Made by a program: the position numbers and the translations under genes
Source: Peptococcaceae bacterium
GTDB taxonomy: Bacteria > Bacillota > Desulfotomaculia > Desulfotomaculales > UBA12532
Direction of reading: 5' to 3'
NCBI GenBank assembly: GCA_003445475.1
Contig: DMDP01000171.1
Span: 1-8,599, forward strand
Length of the DNA: 8,599 nt
The notes under the pieces: model-generated
Seen by the model: only the letters and a program-made list of their open reading frames with translations
Databases searched by the model: none
Told to the model about the DNA's origin: nothing
Shown here: piece after piece, positions 1 to 7,645 of the stretch
How the letters are laid out: every line of letters begins with the position of its first letter
Numbering within the stretch: the first letter of the stretch is position 1

Positions 1-608
1 TGACCGCGTGGCTGCTCGAGCTTGCCCGCAGGTGGCCACAAATCGTCCCGCTTGCAACCTTGCATCCGGACGATCCCGCCCTGGGTATGGCGGCCGAACA
101 TTGTCTGAGCCAGGGATTCGCAGGCTTTAAAGTTCACTGCGCCGTACAAATGGTTTCTCCCGCCGACCCACGGCTCGAGCCTCTTTATGAAGTGGCCATC
201 GCGCACGACCGTCCCGTACTTATCCACGCCGGCACCGCTCCACACCCTTCTCCCGTCCTGGGTATCGATCATTTCAAAAAACTAGTGGAACGTTATCCAC
301 GCCTCAAGGTGCACGTTGCCCACCTTGGCATGTGGGAGTGGGAAGCGTTCCTGGCCTTAACGGAAAAATACGAGGGCCTTTTCTTCGACACGGCGGCCAT
401 CATCGACCGGCACATGGGGTTTCCCCAGGATAGGCTCAGGTTAACCATTATTGCCTACCAGGACCGCATAATGTTCGGCAGCGATCTCCCGATTATGGAA
501 GGCACCTATGCAGACTTCATACGGCACTTTCTGGCGTTAGACCTGCCTGAAGAAGTCGCGCGCAAGTTCTTTCGTGACAACGCCCTCAAGTTGTATGGCA
601 TCCGTTAG
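1..608 (+). CDS. Amidohydrolase-family (amidohydrolase 2, TIM-barrel) metal-dependent hydrolase, 5' partial
   Basis: The frame is open from position 3 to the TAG at 606-608 with no upstream stop, so the gene enters from the left; the TTG at 60 is an internal codon. The 201 visible residues look like the C-terminal two-thirds of an amidohydrolase_2 protein. The usual N-terminal metal-binding HxH would lie outside the window. Seen here are GFKVH (fragment residues 41-45), LIHAG with His75, VAHLG with His107, FGSDLP with Asp161, and the family-typical ending NALKLYGI (193-200). In this superfamily the strand-end His residues and the late Asp bind the catalytic metal and activate water. Members hydrolyse or decarboxylate varied substrates; nothing here defines the substrate. 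The gene converges on gatB and its stop codon overlaps the gatB stop. Family assignment is fairly secure; function is unknown. Confidence 0.85.
   Translation, partial: TAWLLELARRWPQIVPLATLHPDDPALGMAAEHCLSQGFAGFKVHCAVQMVSPADPRLEPLYEVAIAHDRPVLIHAGTAPHPSPVLGIDHFKKLVERYPRLKVHVAHLGMWEWEAFLALTEKYEGLFFDTAAIIDRHMGFPQDRLRLTIIAYQDRIMFGSDLPIMEGTYADFIRHFLALDLPEEVARKFFRDNALKLYGIR
276..300 (-). terminator. Weak terminator-like hairpin with U-run, downstream of gatB on the minus strand
   Basis: On the minus strand a 5-bp stem (GTGGA/TCCAC, 296-300 with 285-289) with a 6-nt loop is followed after 3 nt by six T residues (281-276). It lies about 305 nt past the gatB stop, within the oppositely oriented amidohydrolase gene. 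The stem is short, so this may be chance. It is the best candidate I see for ending gatCAB transcripts within the window. Confidence 0.25.
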
Positions 609-2038
609 TTCAGCTTCTCTTTGAGTAACTTGTTTACCAGAGCGGGATTGGCCTTGCCGCGCGTGGCCTTCATTACCTGTCCCACCAGGAAACCGAGTGC
701 CTTTTCTTTACCGGCTTTATAGTCCTGCACCGACTTTGGGTTGGCGTTGATGACTTCGTCGACGACCGCTGCAATCGCATCCACATCCGTAATCTGTACC
801 AGCCCTTTCTCTCTTACGATGGTTGCCGGGTCTTTGCGGGTGGTGAACATGTCTTCAAAGACGGTTTTGGCTATCTTGCCACTGATCGTCCCGTCATCAA
901 TGAGACGCAGCAGGGCCGCCAGTTGAGCGGGGGCCACCGGCGAAGCGATAATATCCATATTATGTGCATTCAGCAGCCGGGCCAGTTCGCCCATCACCCA
1001 GTTGGCCACGGTTTTCGGGTGTGGATAGGCGGCGACGCACGCCTCGAAGTAGTCGCCGAGTTCTTTCGAAGAAGTCAAAACCGTAGCGTCGTACCGCGAA
1101 AGCCCGAAATCTTCCATATATCTTTTACGGCGTGCGTCCGGTAACTCCGGCAACGTGGTTCGTACCTTTTCAATCCAAGCTTCGTCGATAACCAGGGGCA
1201 CAAGGTCCGGGTCGGGGAAATACCTGTAATCGTGGGCCTCTTCTTTGCTGCGCATCGATACCGTAACGCCCCGGTCCTCGTCCCACGCCCTTGTTTCCTG
1301 AACCACACGCCCGCCCTCGGTCAAGACCGCAATCTGCCGCTCTATCTCGTAAGCCAGGGCGCGGTGCAACGCCCGAAAAGAGTTCATGTTTTTGATTTCC
1401 GTTTTCGTCCCCAGGGCATCGCCGCCCGCGGGCCGCACCGATACGTTGGCGTCGCAGCGCAGCGACCCCTCTTCCATCTTACAATCGGAAACTCCCGTAT
1501 ACTGGATGATGGTCCGGAGCTTCTCCAGGTAAGCCCGAGCTTCTTCCGGTGAGCGCAGATCGGGTTCGGAAACGATTTCCAAAAGGGGCACGCCGGTCCG
1601 GTTGTAATCTACAAGGGAATATGGTGTGGTGGCAATGTTTCCCTGGTGCACCAGCTTACCGGCATCTTCCTCCATGTGGATGCGTGTAATGCCTACCCGC
1701 TTCGGGCCGTTTTCGGTTTCGATCTCCAGATAACCGTTCTGCGCCAGGGGCAAGTCGTATTGCGATATCTGGTAATTCTTGGGTAGGTCGGGATAGTAAT
1801 AGTTCTTGCGGTCAAACTTGCAAAACCTGGCAATCTGGCAATTCAGCGCCAGGGCCACGCGGATGGCATAGTCGACCACTTCCCTGTTAACGACGGGCAG
1901 TACGCCCGGTAAGCCAAGACAAACCGGGCAGACGTGCGTGTTGGGTTCGCCCCCGAACTCCGTGGTAGAAGAGCAGAAGATCTTGGAGCGTGTCTTAAGT
2001 TCGACGTGCACTTCGAGCCCGATGACTGCTTCGTACAC
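605..2038 (-). CDS. gatB: Aspartyl/glutamyl-tRNA(Asn/Gln) amidotransferase subunit B (GatB)
   Basis: GatB binds mischarged Glu-tRNA(Gln) or Asp-tRNA(Asn), phosphorylates the carboxylate with ATP and completes amidation with ammonia channelled from GatA. The 477 residues match the usual family length. Visible family blocks are EVHVEL (9-14), a Cys22/Cys37/Cys40 cluster in a CPVCLGLPG context that may bind zinc, [20 protein letters not shown] (78-97), HMEEDAGK (121-128), [16 protein letters not shown] (145-160), [17 protein letters not shown] (187-203) and [15 protein letters not shown] (264-278). His11 and Glu123/Glu124 are probable metal-site residues by homology. The C-terminal YqeY-like tail (about 330-477) ends in [13 protein letters not shown], the tRNA-contacting region. 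The start is GTG, supported by a GGAGGT site 7 nt upstream inside the end of gatA. Only 5 nt separate it from the gatA stop, suggesting translational coupling. It is the last gene of gatCAB. Confidence 0.98.
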   Translation of the reverse strand: MYEAVIGLEVHVELKTRSKIFCSSTTEFGGEPNTHVCPVCLGLPGVLPVVNREVVDYAIRVALALNCQIARFCKFDRKNYYYPDLPKNYQISQYDLPLAQNGYLEIETENGPKRVGITRIHMEEDAGKLVHQGNIATTPYSLVDYNRTGVPLLEIVSEPDLRSPEEARAYLEKLRTIIQYTGVSDCKMEEGSLRCDANVSVRPAGGDALGTKTEIKNMNSFRALHRALAYEIERQIAVLTEGGRVVQETRAWDEDRGVTVSMRSKEEAHDYRYFPDPDLVPLVIDEAWIEKVRTTLPELPDARRKRYMEDFGLSRYDATVLTSSKELGDYFEACVAAYPHPKTVANWVMGELARLLNAHNMDIIASPVAPAQLAALLRLIDDGTISGKIAKTVFEDMFTTRKDPATIVREKGLVQITDVDAIAAVVDEVINANPKSVQDYKAGKEKALGFLVGQVMKATRGKANPALVNKLLKEKLN

Positions 2039-2043
2039 GGCGT

Positions 2044-3507
2044 TTACCTCCCTAACCCTGGGCGCCTGGATGTGTATCCGGTCCTTTTTTCAAAAGCGTA
2101 GGCCACCCGCAGCAAAGTGCCTTCCGCAAAGGGTTTGCCGATGAACTGAACGCCGACCGGCAGGCCATCTACAAAGCCACCGGGGATGGAAATGGCGGGC
2201 AGGCCGGCCAGATTGATGGCCAGCGTAAAAATGTCCGATAGGTACATCTTAAGCGGGTCGTCTATTTTTTCACCCAGCAGAAACGCCGGGGTAGGTGTTG
2301 TCGGCGACAGCAACGCATCGAATGTAGCCAAAGCCTCATCAAAATCGCGCTTGATAAGGGTACGCACGCGCAACGCCTTCAAGTAAAACGCATCGTAGTA
2401 ACCCGCGGACAAAGCGTAAGTGCCGAGCATAATTCTTCTCTTGACCTCGGCCCCGAAACCCCGGCTCCTGGTCTTCTTGAACATGTCCACTACGTCTTTG
2501 GCATCCCGGGCACGGTACCCGTAGCGCACCCCGTCGTACCGGGCCAGGTTGGAACTGGCCTCCGCGGGTGCAATCAGGTAATAGGTGGGCAAGGCGTAAG
2601 CCGAGTGCGGCAAACTTGTCTCCGCAATTTCCGCTCCCGCATCCTCCAGCACCGCGCAGGCCTTTTCCACAACCCGGCGGACCCCGTCATCCAACCCTTC
2701 TCCCAGATACTCACGCGGAATGCCGATACGCAGCCCGCGGATATCTTCTTTTAAGAACCGGGTATAATCCGTCTTTTCCCCCGGCGCCGAAGTGGAATCG
2801 CGAGGGTCGTAACCCGCGATGGCATTCAGCACCAGGGCACAGTCGGTTACGTCCTTGGTAAGGGGGCCGATTTGATCTAGAGAAGAAGCAAAAGCAACCA
2901 GCCCGTAGCGCGACACCGCTCCATAGGTCGGCTTCATCCCCACCACGCCGCAGAAAGCCGCGGGCTGCCGTATAGATCCACCCGTATCCGAACCCAGGGC
3001 GTAGATCGTCTCCCCGGCGGCCACCGCAGCCGCCGAACCGCCGCTTGAACCGCCGGGTACCCTGCTGTAGTCCCACGGGTTGCGCGTGGGGAAAAAACCG
3101 GAGTTCTCTGTAGACGAACCCATGGCAAACTCGTCCATATTGGTCTTGCCTATAATTACGGCATCCACCGCGGCAAGTCTTTCGATAACCGTCGCGTTAT
3201 ATGGTGGAATAAAATCGGCCAGTATTTTCGACGCGCAGGTGGTCCGCAGTCCCTTGGTGCAAATATTATCCTTGACGGCCACCGGAATGCCGGCCAGAGG
3301 CGGCAAGTCGGCCCCTTCCCTTAATCTTCTGTCGACCCTGCGTGCTTGTTCCAGCGCATTTTCTCCGTCCAGAGTAATATAAGCCCTGGTTTTTTCTTCG
3401 ATTTCGTCAATACGTTGCAGAACGGAACGACAAATTTCTTCGGCGCTTACCTTGCGGTCCCTTAGCAGCTTTGACAGCTGGTGGGCCGGCAGATCGCAGA
3501 GTTCCAA
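2044..3507 (-). CDS. gatA: Aspartyl/glutamyl-tRNA(Asn/Gln) amidotransferase subunit A (GatA), amidase-signature enzyme
   Basis: GatA is the glutaminase subunit of GatCAB: it releases ammonia from glutamine, which travels to GatB. The 487 residues are of normal length and form one amidase-signature domain. The catalytic Ser-cisSer-Lys triad is intact: Lys79 in AVKDN, Ser154 in [11 protein letters not shown], and nucleophile Ser178 in [16 protein letters not shown]. By my recollection this numbering coincides with that of characterised GatA proteins. Other family blocks are [19 protein letters not shown] (118-136), [13 protein letters not shown] (191-203) and the C-terminal [12 protein letters not shown] stretch. 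The start is TTG, chosen because it gives the standard GatA N-terminus and has AAGGAG 7 nt upstream. It lies 11 nt after gatC and 5 nt before gatB. Large open frames on the other strand here are shadows. Confidence 0.98.
   Translation of the reverse strand: MELCDLPAHQLSKLLRDRKVSAEEICRSVLQRIDEIEEKTRAYITLDGENALEQARRVDRRLREGADLPPLAGIPVAVKDNICTKGLRTTCASKILADFIPPYNATVIERLAAVDAVIIGKTNMDEFAMGSSTENSGFFPTRNPWDYSRVPGGSSGGSAAAVAAGETIYALGSDTGGSIRQPAAFCGVVGMKPTYGAVSRYGLVAFASSLDQIGPLTKDVTDCALVLNAIAGYDPRDSTSAPGEKTDYTRFLKEDIRGLRIGIPREYLGEGLDDGVRRVVEKACAVLEDAGAEIAETSLPHSAYALPTYYLIAPAEASSNLARYDGVRYGYRARDAKDVVDMFKKTRSRGFGAEVKRRIMLGTYALSAGYYDAFYLKALRVRTLIKRDFDEALATFDALLSPTTPTPAFLLGEKIDDPLKMYLSDIFTLAINLAGLPAISIPGGFVDGLPVGVQFIGKPFAEGTLLRVAYAFEKRTGYTSRRPGLGR
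2046..2051 (-). promoter_or_regulatory. Ribosome binding site for gatB, inside the gatA 3' end
   Basis: The minus strand reads GGAGGT 7 nt before the GTG at 2038. The site overlaps the last two codons and the first base of the TAA stop of gatA, so ribosomes ending on gatA finish on top of it. It fixes the non-ATG start of gatB. Confidence 0.85.
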
Positions 3508-3514
3508 AGTCTCA

Positions 3515-3520
3515 CTCCTT
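3515..3520 (-). promoter_or_regulatory. Ribosome binding site for gatA, overlapping the gatC stop
   Basis: AAGGAG on the minus strand lies 7 nt before the TTG at 3507 and shares its first bases with the gatC TAA (reading TAAGGAG). This supports the TTG start and suggests coupling of gatA to gatC translation. Confidence 0.85.
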
Positions 3521-3800
3521 AAATGATGCGAGGAACCCTAAAATAGTTGCCCTCCCTATCCGGTGCATTGGCCAGAACCTCCTCCACCGGCAAATGCCCG
3601 GAAACGCGATCTTCGCGAAATACGTTGTACAACGGAAGTACGTGTGCCGTTGGCGGTATATCCGTCGTATCAAGCTGCTGCAAAACGGCGGCGTATTCTA
3701 AAATCTTTCCCAATTGCCTGGTATAGAGTTCCTTTTCCTCTTCGTTCAATTCGAGGCGCGCTAAAAGCGCCCCGTGCTCGACGTCGGCCCTAGTAATCAA
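3519..3800 (-). CDS. gatC: Aspartyl/glutamyl-tRNA(Asn/Gln) amidotransferase subunit C (GatC)
   Basis: GatC is the small subunit that wraps around the GatA-GatB interface and stabilises the complex; it has no active site. The 93 residues are the usual length. The N-terminal helical part ([16 protein letters not shown], 8-23) and the C-terminal block [21 protein letters not shown] (about 70-90) are characteristic. The start is TTG at 3800: an in-frame TGA lies only two codons upstream (3809-3807), so no earlier start is possible. The N-terminus ITRADVEH aligns with the normal family beginning. The TTG is preceded by AGGTGAGG. It is the first gene of gatCAB and follows recN after a 43-nt gap counted from the recN stop region, which contains a promoter. 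Confidence 0.97.
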   Translation of the reverse strand: MITRADVEHGALLARLELNEEEKELYTRQLGKILEYAAVLQQLDTTDIPPTAHVLPLYNVFREDRVSGHLPVEEVLANAPDREGNYFRVPRII

Positions 3801-3804
3801 AAAG

Positions 3805-3812
3805 CCTCACCT
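3805..3812 (-). promoter_or_regulatory. Ribosome binding site for gatC
   Basis: The minus strand reads AGGTGAGG ending 4 nt before the TTG at 3800. The AGGTGA part pairs with the 16S rRNA 3' tail at a usable distance (about 6-8 nt). It supports the TTG start, which the upstream in-frame stop already forces. Confidence 0.7.
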
Positions 3813-3830
3813 GCCCAAAAAACTGACGTT

Positions 3831-3860
3831 ATTATATCAGATATTAACATGTCGTGACAA
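3831..3860 (-). promoter_or_regulatory. Sigma-A-type promoter for gatCAB
   Basis: On the minus strand a -35 box TTGTCA (3860-3855, five of six bases matching TTGACA) is followed after 18 nt by a perfect -10 TATAAT (3836-3831). The -10 is preceded by TGA, giving the extended TGnTATAAT form. Transcription would start near 3824, leaving about 24 nt of leader that contains the gatC ribosome binding site. The -35 box lies inside the last codons of recN. This is the only AT-rich gap in the visible minus-strand gene run. Inference from sequence alone, but the match is strong. Confidence 0.75.
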
Positions 3861-5541
3861 CCCGCTGCGCACGCCGCACAAGCTCTTCCGCGTGCTGCCT
3901 GGCCACCGGCGTAATTTCCTTGCCGGCCAACATGCGCGCCAGTTCCTCAATGCGCTCCTCGCCGGTTAACACCCGTACACCTGTTCGCGTTCGTCCGCCT
4001 GTGACTTCCTTATAAATGTGGTGATGCTGGGCGGCATAACAGGCAATTTGCGCCGCATGCGTTACGCAGATAACCTGGTGATCCTGTCCAATTTTCCACA
4101 GCCGTTCCGCTACAGCCTGCAAGGCCCGGCCGCCAATGCCCGCATCGACCTCGTCGAAAATCAGACACGGCACATCGTCAACACGGGCCAGAATCGTCTT
4201 CAGGGCAAGCATTACCCGCGAGAGTTCGCCCCCGGATGCGATTTTGGCAAGCGGCTTGGGCGGCTCGCCCGGGTTGGGAGAAAAGAGGAACGTCACTTCT
4301 TCTGCGCCCGCCGGAGCGGGACCGGCGCGAGGAACGAGCTCCGCCCGGAAATTTACACGACCCATTTCGAGGCCCGCCAGTTCGCGGGCCACCTCTTGCT
4401 GGAGCCGGCGTGCTGCCTTTTTTCTTTCCTCGCTCAGGACGCGCGACGCGGCCTGCCAGGCGTCTTCGACTTCTGCCACCCGCCGTTGTAGTTCGTTCGT
4501 CCGGTCGGTAGCCCGCGAAAGGCGCTCTTTTTCGGCTGCGGCTTCTTCGCGGTAACGCAAAACTTCGGCCAGCGTTTCGCCGTATTTTTGTTTCAGACGC
4601 CTGAGCAGTGCAAGCCTTTCTTCCACCATATCCAGCCGGCCGGGTTCAAATGCCGCCCTTTCCCGCAAGTGTCCGCATTTCCCGGCGATCTCCTGCAAGT
4701 GACCGAGTATGCCTTCCAGTGCGGCGGCCTGCTCCTGGAGTTCCTGGTCAAACGGGGCAAGTTCGCGTAAAACAACAGCCGCTTGTCCGATAAGATCGGT
4801 GGCGGTGGGTTCTCCGGTTTCACTCTCGTAGAGCAGAGCATATGCTTCGGCGGCCAACCGGGCAATTTTTTCCGCGTGCCTTAAAAACAGGCGCTCTTTT
4901 TCCAACTCCTCGTCTTCGCCGGGTTGTACCTGCGCCCTATCGATTTCCTCAATATGGTAGTTAAGGGAATCCAGGAGACGCCGCCGGTCTCTTGCGCTGT
5001 TTCGCAGTTCTTCCAGCTCCTGCCTCGCCTGCTCCCACGTTTCGTATAACCTCTTAACCTCGTTCCGCGCGGCCAATAAGGACTCCCCACCGAAACGGTC
5101 AAGCAGTTCACGGTGGGTGCTTTCCTGCAAGAGTGACTGTTGCTCACCCTGCCCGTGGAAATCCACGAGCAGGTGGCCTACATTCCGGTAGAGGGACAAG
5201 GGAACCGTCCGCCCGTTGAGGCGATAAAGGCTCCGCCCGCCGACGCCTATTTCACGCCAAAGGATGAGGTACCCGTCCTCCACATCTATATCCTCCCCGT
5301 GCAGGAAGGACGCAATCGCCGCCGCGCCACTAACGTCGAAAACGGCTTCCAGTACCGCTTTTTCACTGCCTGTCCGGACGGTTTCACCCCCCGCCCTACG
5401 CCCCAGCGCAACCTGTAGCGCGTCAATAATCAAAGACTTGCCCGCCCCGGTTTCGCCGGTGATAACATTCAAGCCGGGCGTGAATTCGATGGCCAGGTCG
5501 TCAATCAGGGCAAAGTTCCTGACGGCCAGACGCCGCAGCAT
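3844..5541 (-). CDS. recN: DNA repair protein RecN (SMC-like ATPase)
   Basis: RecN is a cohesin-like ATPase that binds DNA ends and holds DNA together during double-strand-break repair. With the start at ATG 5541 it has 565 residues, normal for the family. It has an N-terminal ATPase half with Walker A GETGAGKS (29-36) and DFHGQGEQQSLL (127-138). A long Glu/Arg-rich coiled-coil region follows (about 155-390). The C-terminal ATPase half carries the signature SGGELSR (436-442), Walker B CLIFDEVDAGIGG (459-471) and the switch motif CVTHAAQIA (492-500). The ATG is preferred because AAGGGGTGA lies upstream at proper spacing and MLRRLAVRNFALI matches the usual RecN beginning. An upstream GTG at 5550 (568 residues, 4-nt overlap with argR) is the alternative, but the same site would be too close to it. 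All catalytic motifs are intact. Confidence 0.97.
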   Translation of the reverse strand: MLRRLAVRNFALIDDLAIEFTPGLNVITGETGAGKSLIIDALQVALGRRAGGETVRTGSEKAVLEAVFDVSGAAAIASFLHGEDIDVEDGYLILWREIGVGGRSLYRLNGRTVPLSLYRNVGHLLVDFHGQGEQQSLLQESTHRELLDRFGGESLLAARNEVKRLYETWEQARQELEELRNSARDRRRLLDSLNYHIEEIDRAQVQPGEDEELEKERLFLRHAEKIARLAAEAYALLYESETGEPTATDLIGQAAVVLRELAPFDQELQEQAAALEGILGHLQEIAGKCGHLRERAAFEPGRLDMVEERLALLRRLKQKYGETLAEVLRYREEAAAEKERLSRATDRTNELQRRVAEVEDAWQAASRVLSEERKKAARRLQQEVARELAGLEMGRVNFRAELVPRAGPAPAGAEEVTFLFSPNPGEPPKPLAKIASGGELSRVMLALKTILARVDDVPCLIFDEVDAGIGGRALQAVAERLWKIGQDHQVICVTHAAQIACYAAQHHHIYKEVTGGRTRTGVRVLTGEERIEELARMLAGKEITPVARQHAEELVRRAQRVVTTC

Positions 5542-5546
5542 ACTTC

Positions 5547-5555
5547 TCACCCCTT
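5547..5555 (-). promoter_or_regulatory. Ribosome binding site for recN that decides its start
   Basis: The minus strand reads AAGGGGTGA, formed by the last argR codons and the argR TGA. The G run ends 8 nt before the ATG at 5541 but directly abuts the GTG at 5550-5548. It therefore favours the ATG and implies coupling of recN to argR translation. Confidence 0.7.
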
Positions 5556-6017
5556 GAGAAGCCGTACAAACCGCTCTGCCAGACGGGGCACAGCCTCTTT
5601 TGATCTGGCAACCACAAGTATCGTGTCGTCGCCGCCAACAGTACCCACGATCTCCGTCCAGTTCGCGTGGTCGATCGCCGAAGCAACCTGCTGCGCCGCT
5701 CCGGGCAACGTCTTGACTACCACCAGATTTTCGCTCGTATCAACCGCCGTAACCGCGTCGCGAAAAAGCCGGGCCAGCCTGTCGCCGCCCACGGGAACGG
5801 GTTGGGGTTCCGGGGCGGCGTACCGGACTTTTCCTTCCCTAATCACCTTAACGAGACCCAAAACCTTAATGTCCCGCGACACCGTCCCCTGAGTAACATC
5901 GAATCCCGCCTCCCGCAAAGCCGCGGCAAGCTCGTACTGTGTGGAAATGACCCGCTCATTAATTAACTCCAAGATCTTCTGATGCCGTCGCGCCTTCAAT
6001 CCAGGTACCTTCCCCAT
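5547..6017 (-). CDS. argR: Arginine repressor ArgR/AhrC
   Basis: ArgR is an arginine-sensing transcription factor, hexameric in characterised members. It represses arginine synthesis genes and in Bacillota (AhrC) can also activate catabolism. The 156 residues are of normal length. The N-terminal winged helix-turn-helix (about 8-65) contains the recognition segment TQGTVSRDIKVLGLVKV (43-59). The C-terminal oligomerisation and arginine-binding domain contains VKTLPGAAQQVASAID (101-116) and GTVGGDDTILVV (125-136), whose Asp pair contacts arginine in characterised members. The ATG directly follows the nadK TAA with no gap, and AGGGG lies 7 nt upstream. Position between nadK and recN is the standard clostridial and bacillar location. 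I did not find a convincing ARG box in the window, so autoregulation cannot be judged here. Confidence 0.96.
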   Translation of the reverse strand: MGKVPGLKARRHQKILELINERVISTQYELAAALREAGFDVTQGTVSRDIKVLGLVKVIREGKVRYAAPEPQPVPVGGDRLARLFRDAVTAVDTSENLVVVKTLPGAAQQVASAIDHANWTEIVGTVGGDDTILVVARSKEAVPRLAERFVRLLKG

Positions 6018-6830
6018 TTAGAAACCCCTGTAGGCCATTTTTCCCCGCAAAACCTCAAAAAAGTCCCACCCCTGAAAACGGATCAACCGTGCCGCGTGAG
6101 GCGCCTTCGCCACCTCAATCAAATCACCCGCGGCAAGCGGGTAGTCCTCCTGACCGTCCAGAATCAGGGTTGCCTCGTCGGACGTGGCGACCATGTATAC
6201 GGTTATCCGGCTATTCCCGCCGACCACGCAGGGCCGCGTAACCAGGCTGTGCGGACACAACGGGGTAACAAGCAAGGCATCAAGATCGGGTGTAAGCACC
6301 GGCCCTCCGGCCGACAGGGAGTAAGCCGTCGAACCGGTCGGGGTGGCAACAATCAGACCGTCACCCGTAAAACTTGCCACGCGGCTACCGCCTACCGCGA
6401 GGGACAATTGCAAAGGACGTCCCCGGGCACCCTTGCCAATAACAGCATCGTTAAGCGCCGTCCCGCGGTAGACAGCGCATGTGCCGCGCTGCACGATCAC
6501 CTGCAGCATGAGCCGCTCTTCAATAGAAAAATCTTCACGATACAGACGTTCCAACCCTTCGAAAAGATTGGAAGGCTCCAGGTCGCTGAGGAACCCAAGT
6601 TGGCCAAGGTTTATGCCAACCACAGGGATTCCGAGCGGCGCCGCGATACGGGCGCTGTAGAGGATGGTGCCGTCGCCCCCCAGGGCAAGTATGTATTCGA
6701 CCCCCGTAAGGTCGGCGTCCAGGACACGCATCCGGATGCCCTTTGCCTCGCACCACGTGGCGATTTCTTCCAAAAGCGAAGCACTTGTTTCAACGCTTCC
6801 CTGGCTAAGGATTACACCCCAGGTTTTCAC
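6018..6830 (-). CDS. nadK: NAD kinase (ATP/polyphosphate-dependent NAD+ phosphorylation)
   Basis: NadK phosphorylates NAD+ to NADP+ in the cytoplasm and is the only de novo source of NADP. The 270 residues form one NAD-kinase domain. Motifs are GGDGT (51-55) with the catalytic Asp53, INLGQLGFLSD (73-83), the NE/D motif as ALND (125-128, the Asp form), the glycine-rich DGLIVATPTGSTAYSLSAGG (157-176) and TPLCPHSLVTRP (189-200). The start is GTG, overlapping the tlyA stop in the 4-nt arrangement GTGA, with AAGGA about 9 nt upstream. The short N-terminus is typical of bacterial enzymes. It ends directly against argR. No residue loss is apparent. Confidence 0.97.
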   Translation of the reverse strand: MKTWGVILSQGSVETSASLLEEIATWCEAKGIRMRVLDADLTGVEYILALGGDGTILYSARIAAPLGIPVVGINLGQLGFLSDLEPSNLFEGLERLYREDFSIEERLMLQVIVQRGTCAVYRGTALNDAVIGKGARGRPLQLSLAVGGSRVASFTGDGLIVATPTGSTAYSLSAGGPVLTPDLDALLVTPLCPHSLVTRPCVVGGNSRITVYMVATSDEATLILDGQEDYPLAAGDLIEVAKAPHAARLIRFQGWDFFEVLRGKMAYRGF

Positions 6831-7645
6831 GCCCTACCATCCTTTGCACCGACGAGTGTAGCGTGCGCCTGGCGCACCACCTCCGGGATACGCTGCCGCC
6901 ACTCAAGATCTCGCGCGCCTCTCTTAGTAAAATACACCAGGAATTCGACATTTCCTTCGGGTCCCAGCAAGGGGGAAAAAGCGATCCCTTTTACCTTCCA
7001 TCCCAAACGATCCATTGCCTCGCATACCTTGTACAAAACCTCCTGGTGCACAACGGGATCGCGCACAACCCCTTTCTTACCCACCTTTTCCCGCCCCGCC
7101 TCAAATTGGGGCTTGACCAGACATACCCCTTCGGCTGCCGGTCCCGTCAGGCTGTCGATCTTTGGCAAAATCTTCGTCAAGGAAATAAAAGAAACATCAA
7201 CCAGGGCGAAGTCCGGCTCTTCCGCAAGTTGGTTCGGGCTGAGGAACTTAATATTGGTTCTTTCCAGTACAACCACCCGGGGATCCGTACGCAGGCTCCA
7301 CGCCAGCTGCCCGTATCCCACATCGACGGCGTAAACCTTCCGCGCCCCGTGCTGCAAGGCGCAATCGGTAAAACCGCCGGTCGATGCCCCCACGTCGATC
7401 ACTACCTTATCCCGCAGATTTAAGCCAAACGTCTTGATCGCGTGCTCCAGTTTTAAACCGCCACGGCCTACATAGGGCAGGCGTTCCCGCACCCGGATCT
7501 GCACATCCTCGTTCACCATCCGTCCCGGCTTATCCGCTTTGCGGCCGTTTACAAAAACGTGCCCGGCCATTATAGCCGACCGGGCCTGTTCACGGCTGGC
7601 ATACAAACCGCGGGTTACCAGGAGCACATCGAGCCTTTGCCTCAC
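6827..7645 (-). CDS. tlyA: TlyA family rRNA (cytidine-2'-O)-methyltransferase (historically annotated hemolysin)
   Basis: TlyA proteins 2'-O-methylate cytidines in 16S and/or 23S rRNA at the subunit interface; in mycobacteria this conditions capreomycin sensitivity. The hemolysin name is historical. The 272 residues comprise an N-terminal S4 RNA-binding domain (about 3-60, [18 protein letters not shown]) and an FtsJ/RrmJ-like methyltransferase domain. The latter has the SAM-binding motif [14 protein letters not shown] (82-95), DVGYGQLAW (108-116), DVSFISL (150-156), [19 protein letters not shown] (177-195) and the C-terminal [15 protein letters not shown] (224-238). The start is GTG, overlapping the dxs stop by 4 nt, with a GGGGTGA site somewhat far upstream. 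The gene directly follows dxs, as in many Bacillota. Which rRNA it modifies cannot be told from sequence. Confidence 0.95.
   Translation of the reverse strand: MRQRLDVLLVTRGLYASREQARSAIMAGHVFVNGRKADKPGRMVNEDVQIRVRERLPYVGRGGLKLEHAIKTFGLNLRDKVVIDVGASTGGFTDCALQHGARKVYAVDVGYGQLAWSLRTDPRVVVLERTNIKFLSPNQLAEEPDFALVDVSFISLTKILPKIDSLTGPAAEGVCLVKPQFEAGREKVGKKGVVRDPVVHQEVLYKVCEAMDRLGWKVKGIAFSPLLGPEGNVEFLVYFTKRGARDLEWRQRIPEVVRQAHATLVGAKDGRA

Noticed and set aside
2711..3076. A 121-residue minus-strand frame inside gatA
   Set aside because: It is an alternate frame of the intact gatA catalytic core, with Gly/Arg-rich noise composition.
3817..3840. CTGA/TCAG hairpin followed by six T residues on the minus strand between recN and gatC, as a recN terminator
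   Set aside because: The stem is only 4-5 AT-rich pairs with an 8-10 nt loop and contains the gatC -10 box; it is too weak to call a terminator.
3801..3860. Possible ARG box in the gatC promoter region
   Set aside because: The dyad there does not resemble the TGAATNNNNATTCA-type ArgR operator closely enough, so the adjacent argR gene is not evidence for regulation.
4018..4555. Overlapping plus-strand frames antisense to recN (157 and 139 residues)
   Set aside because: They lie opposite the recN coiled-coil and ATPase coding region, have no family resemblance, and are shadows of its codon bias.
5539..5600. Possible LexA/SOS box ahead of recN
   Set aside because: No CGAAC...GTTCG-type dyad is present; the region is the argR 3' coding sequence.
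5982..7334. A 450-residue plus-strand open frame antisense to nadK and tlyA
   Set aside because: Both opposite-strand genes are unmistakable and intact. The antisense product is rich in Arg, Pro and Ser with no recognisable motif, and there is no Shine-Dalgarno site near its ATG. Long antisense frames are expected in GC-rich coding DNA.
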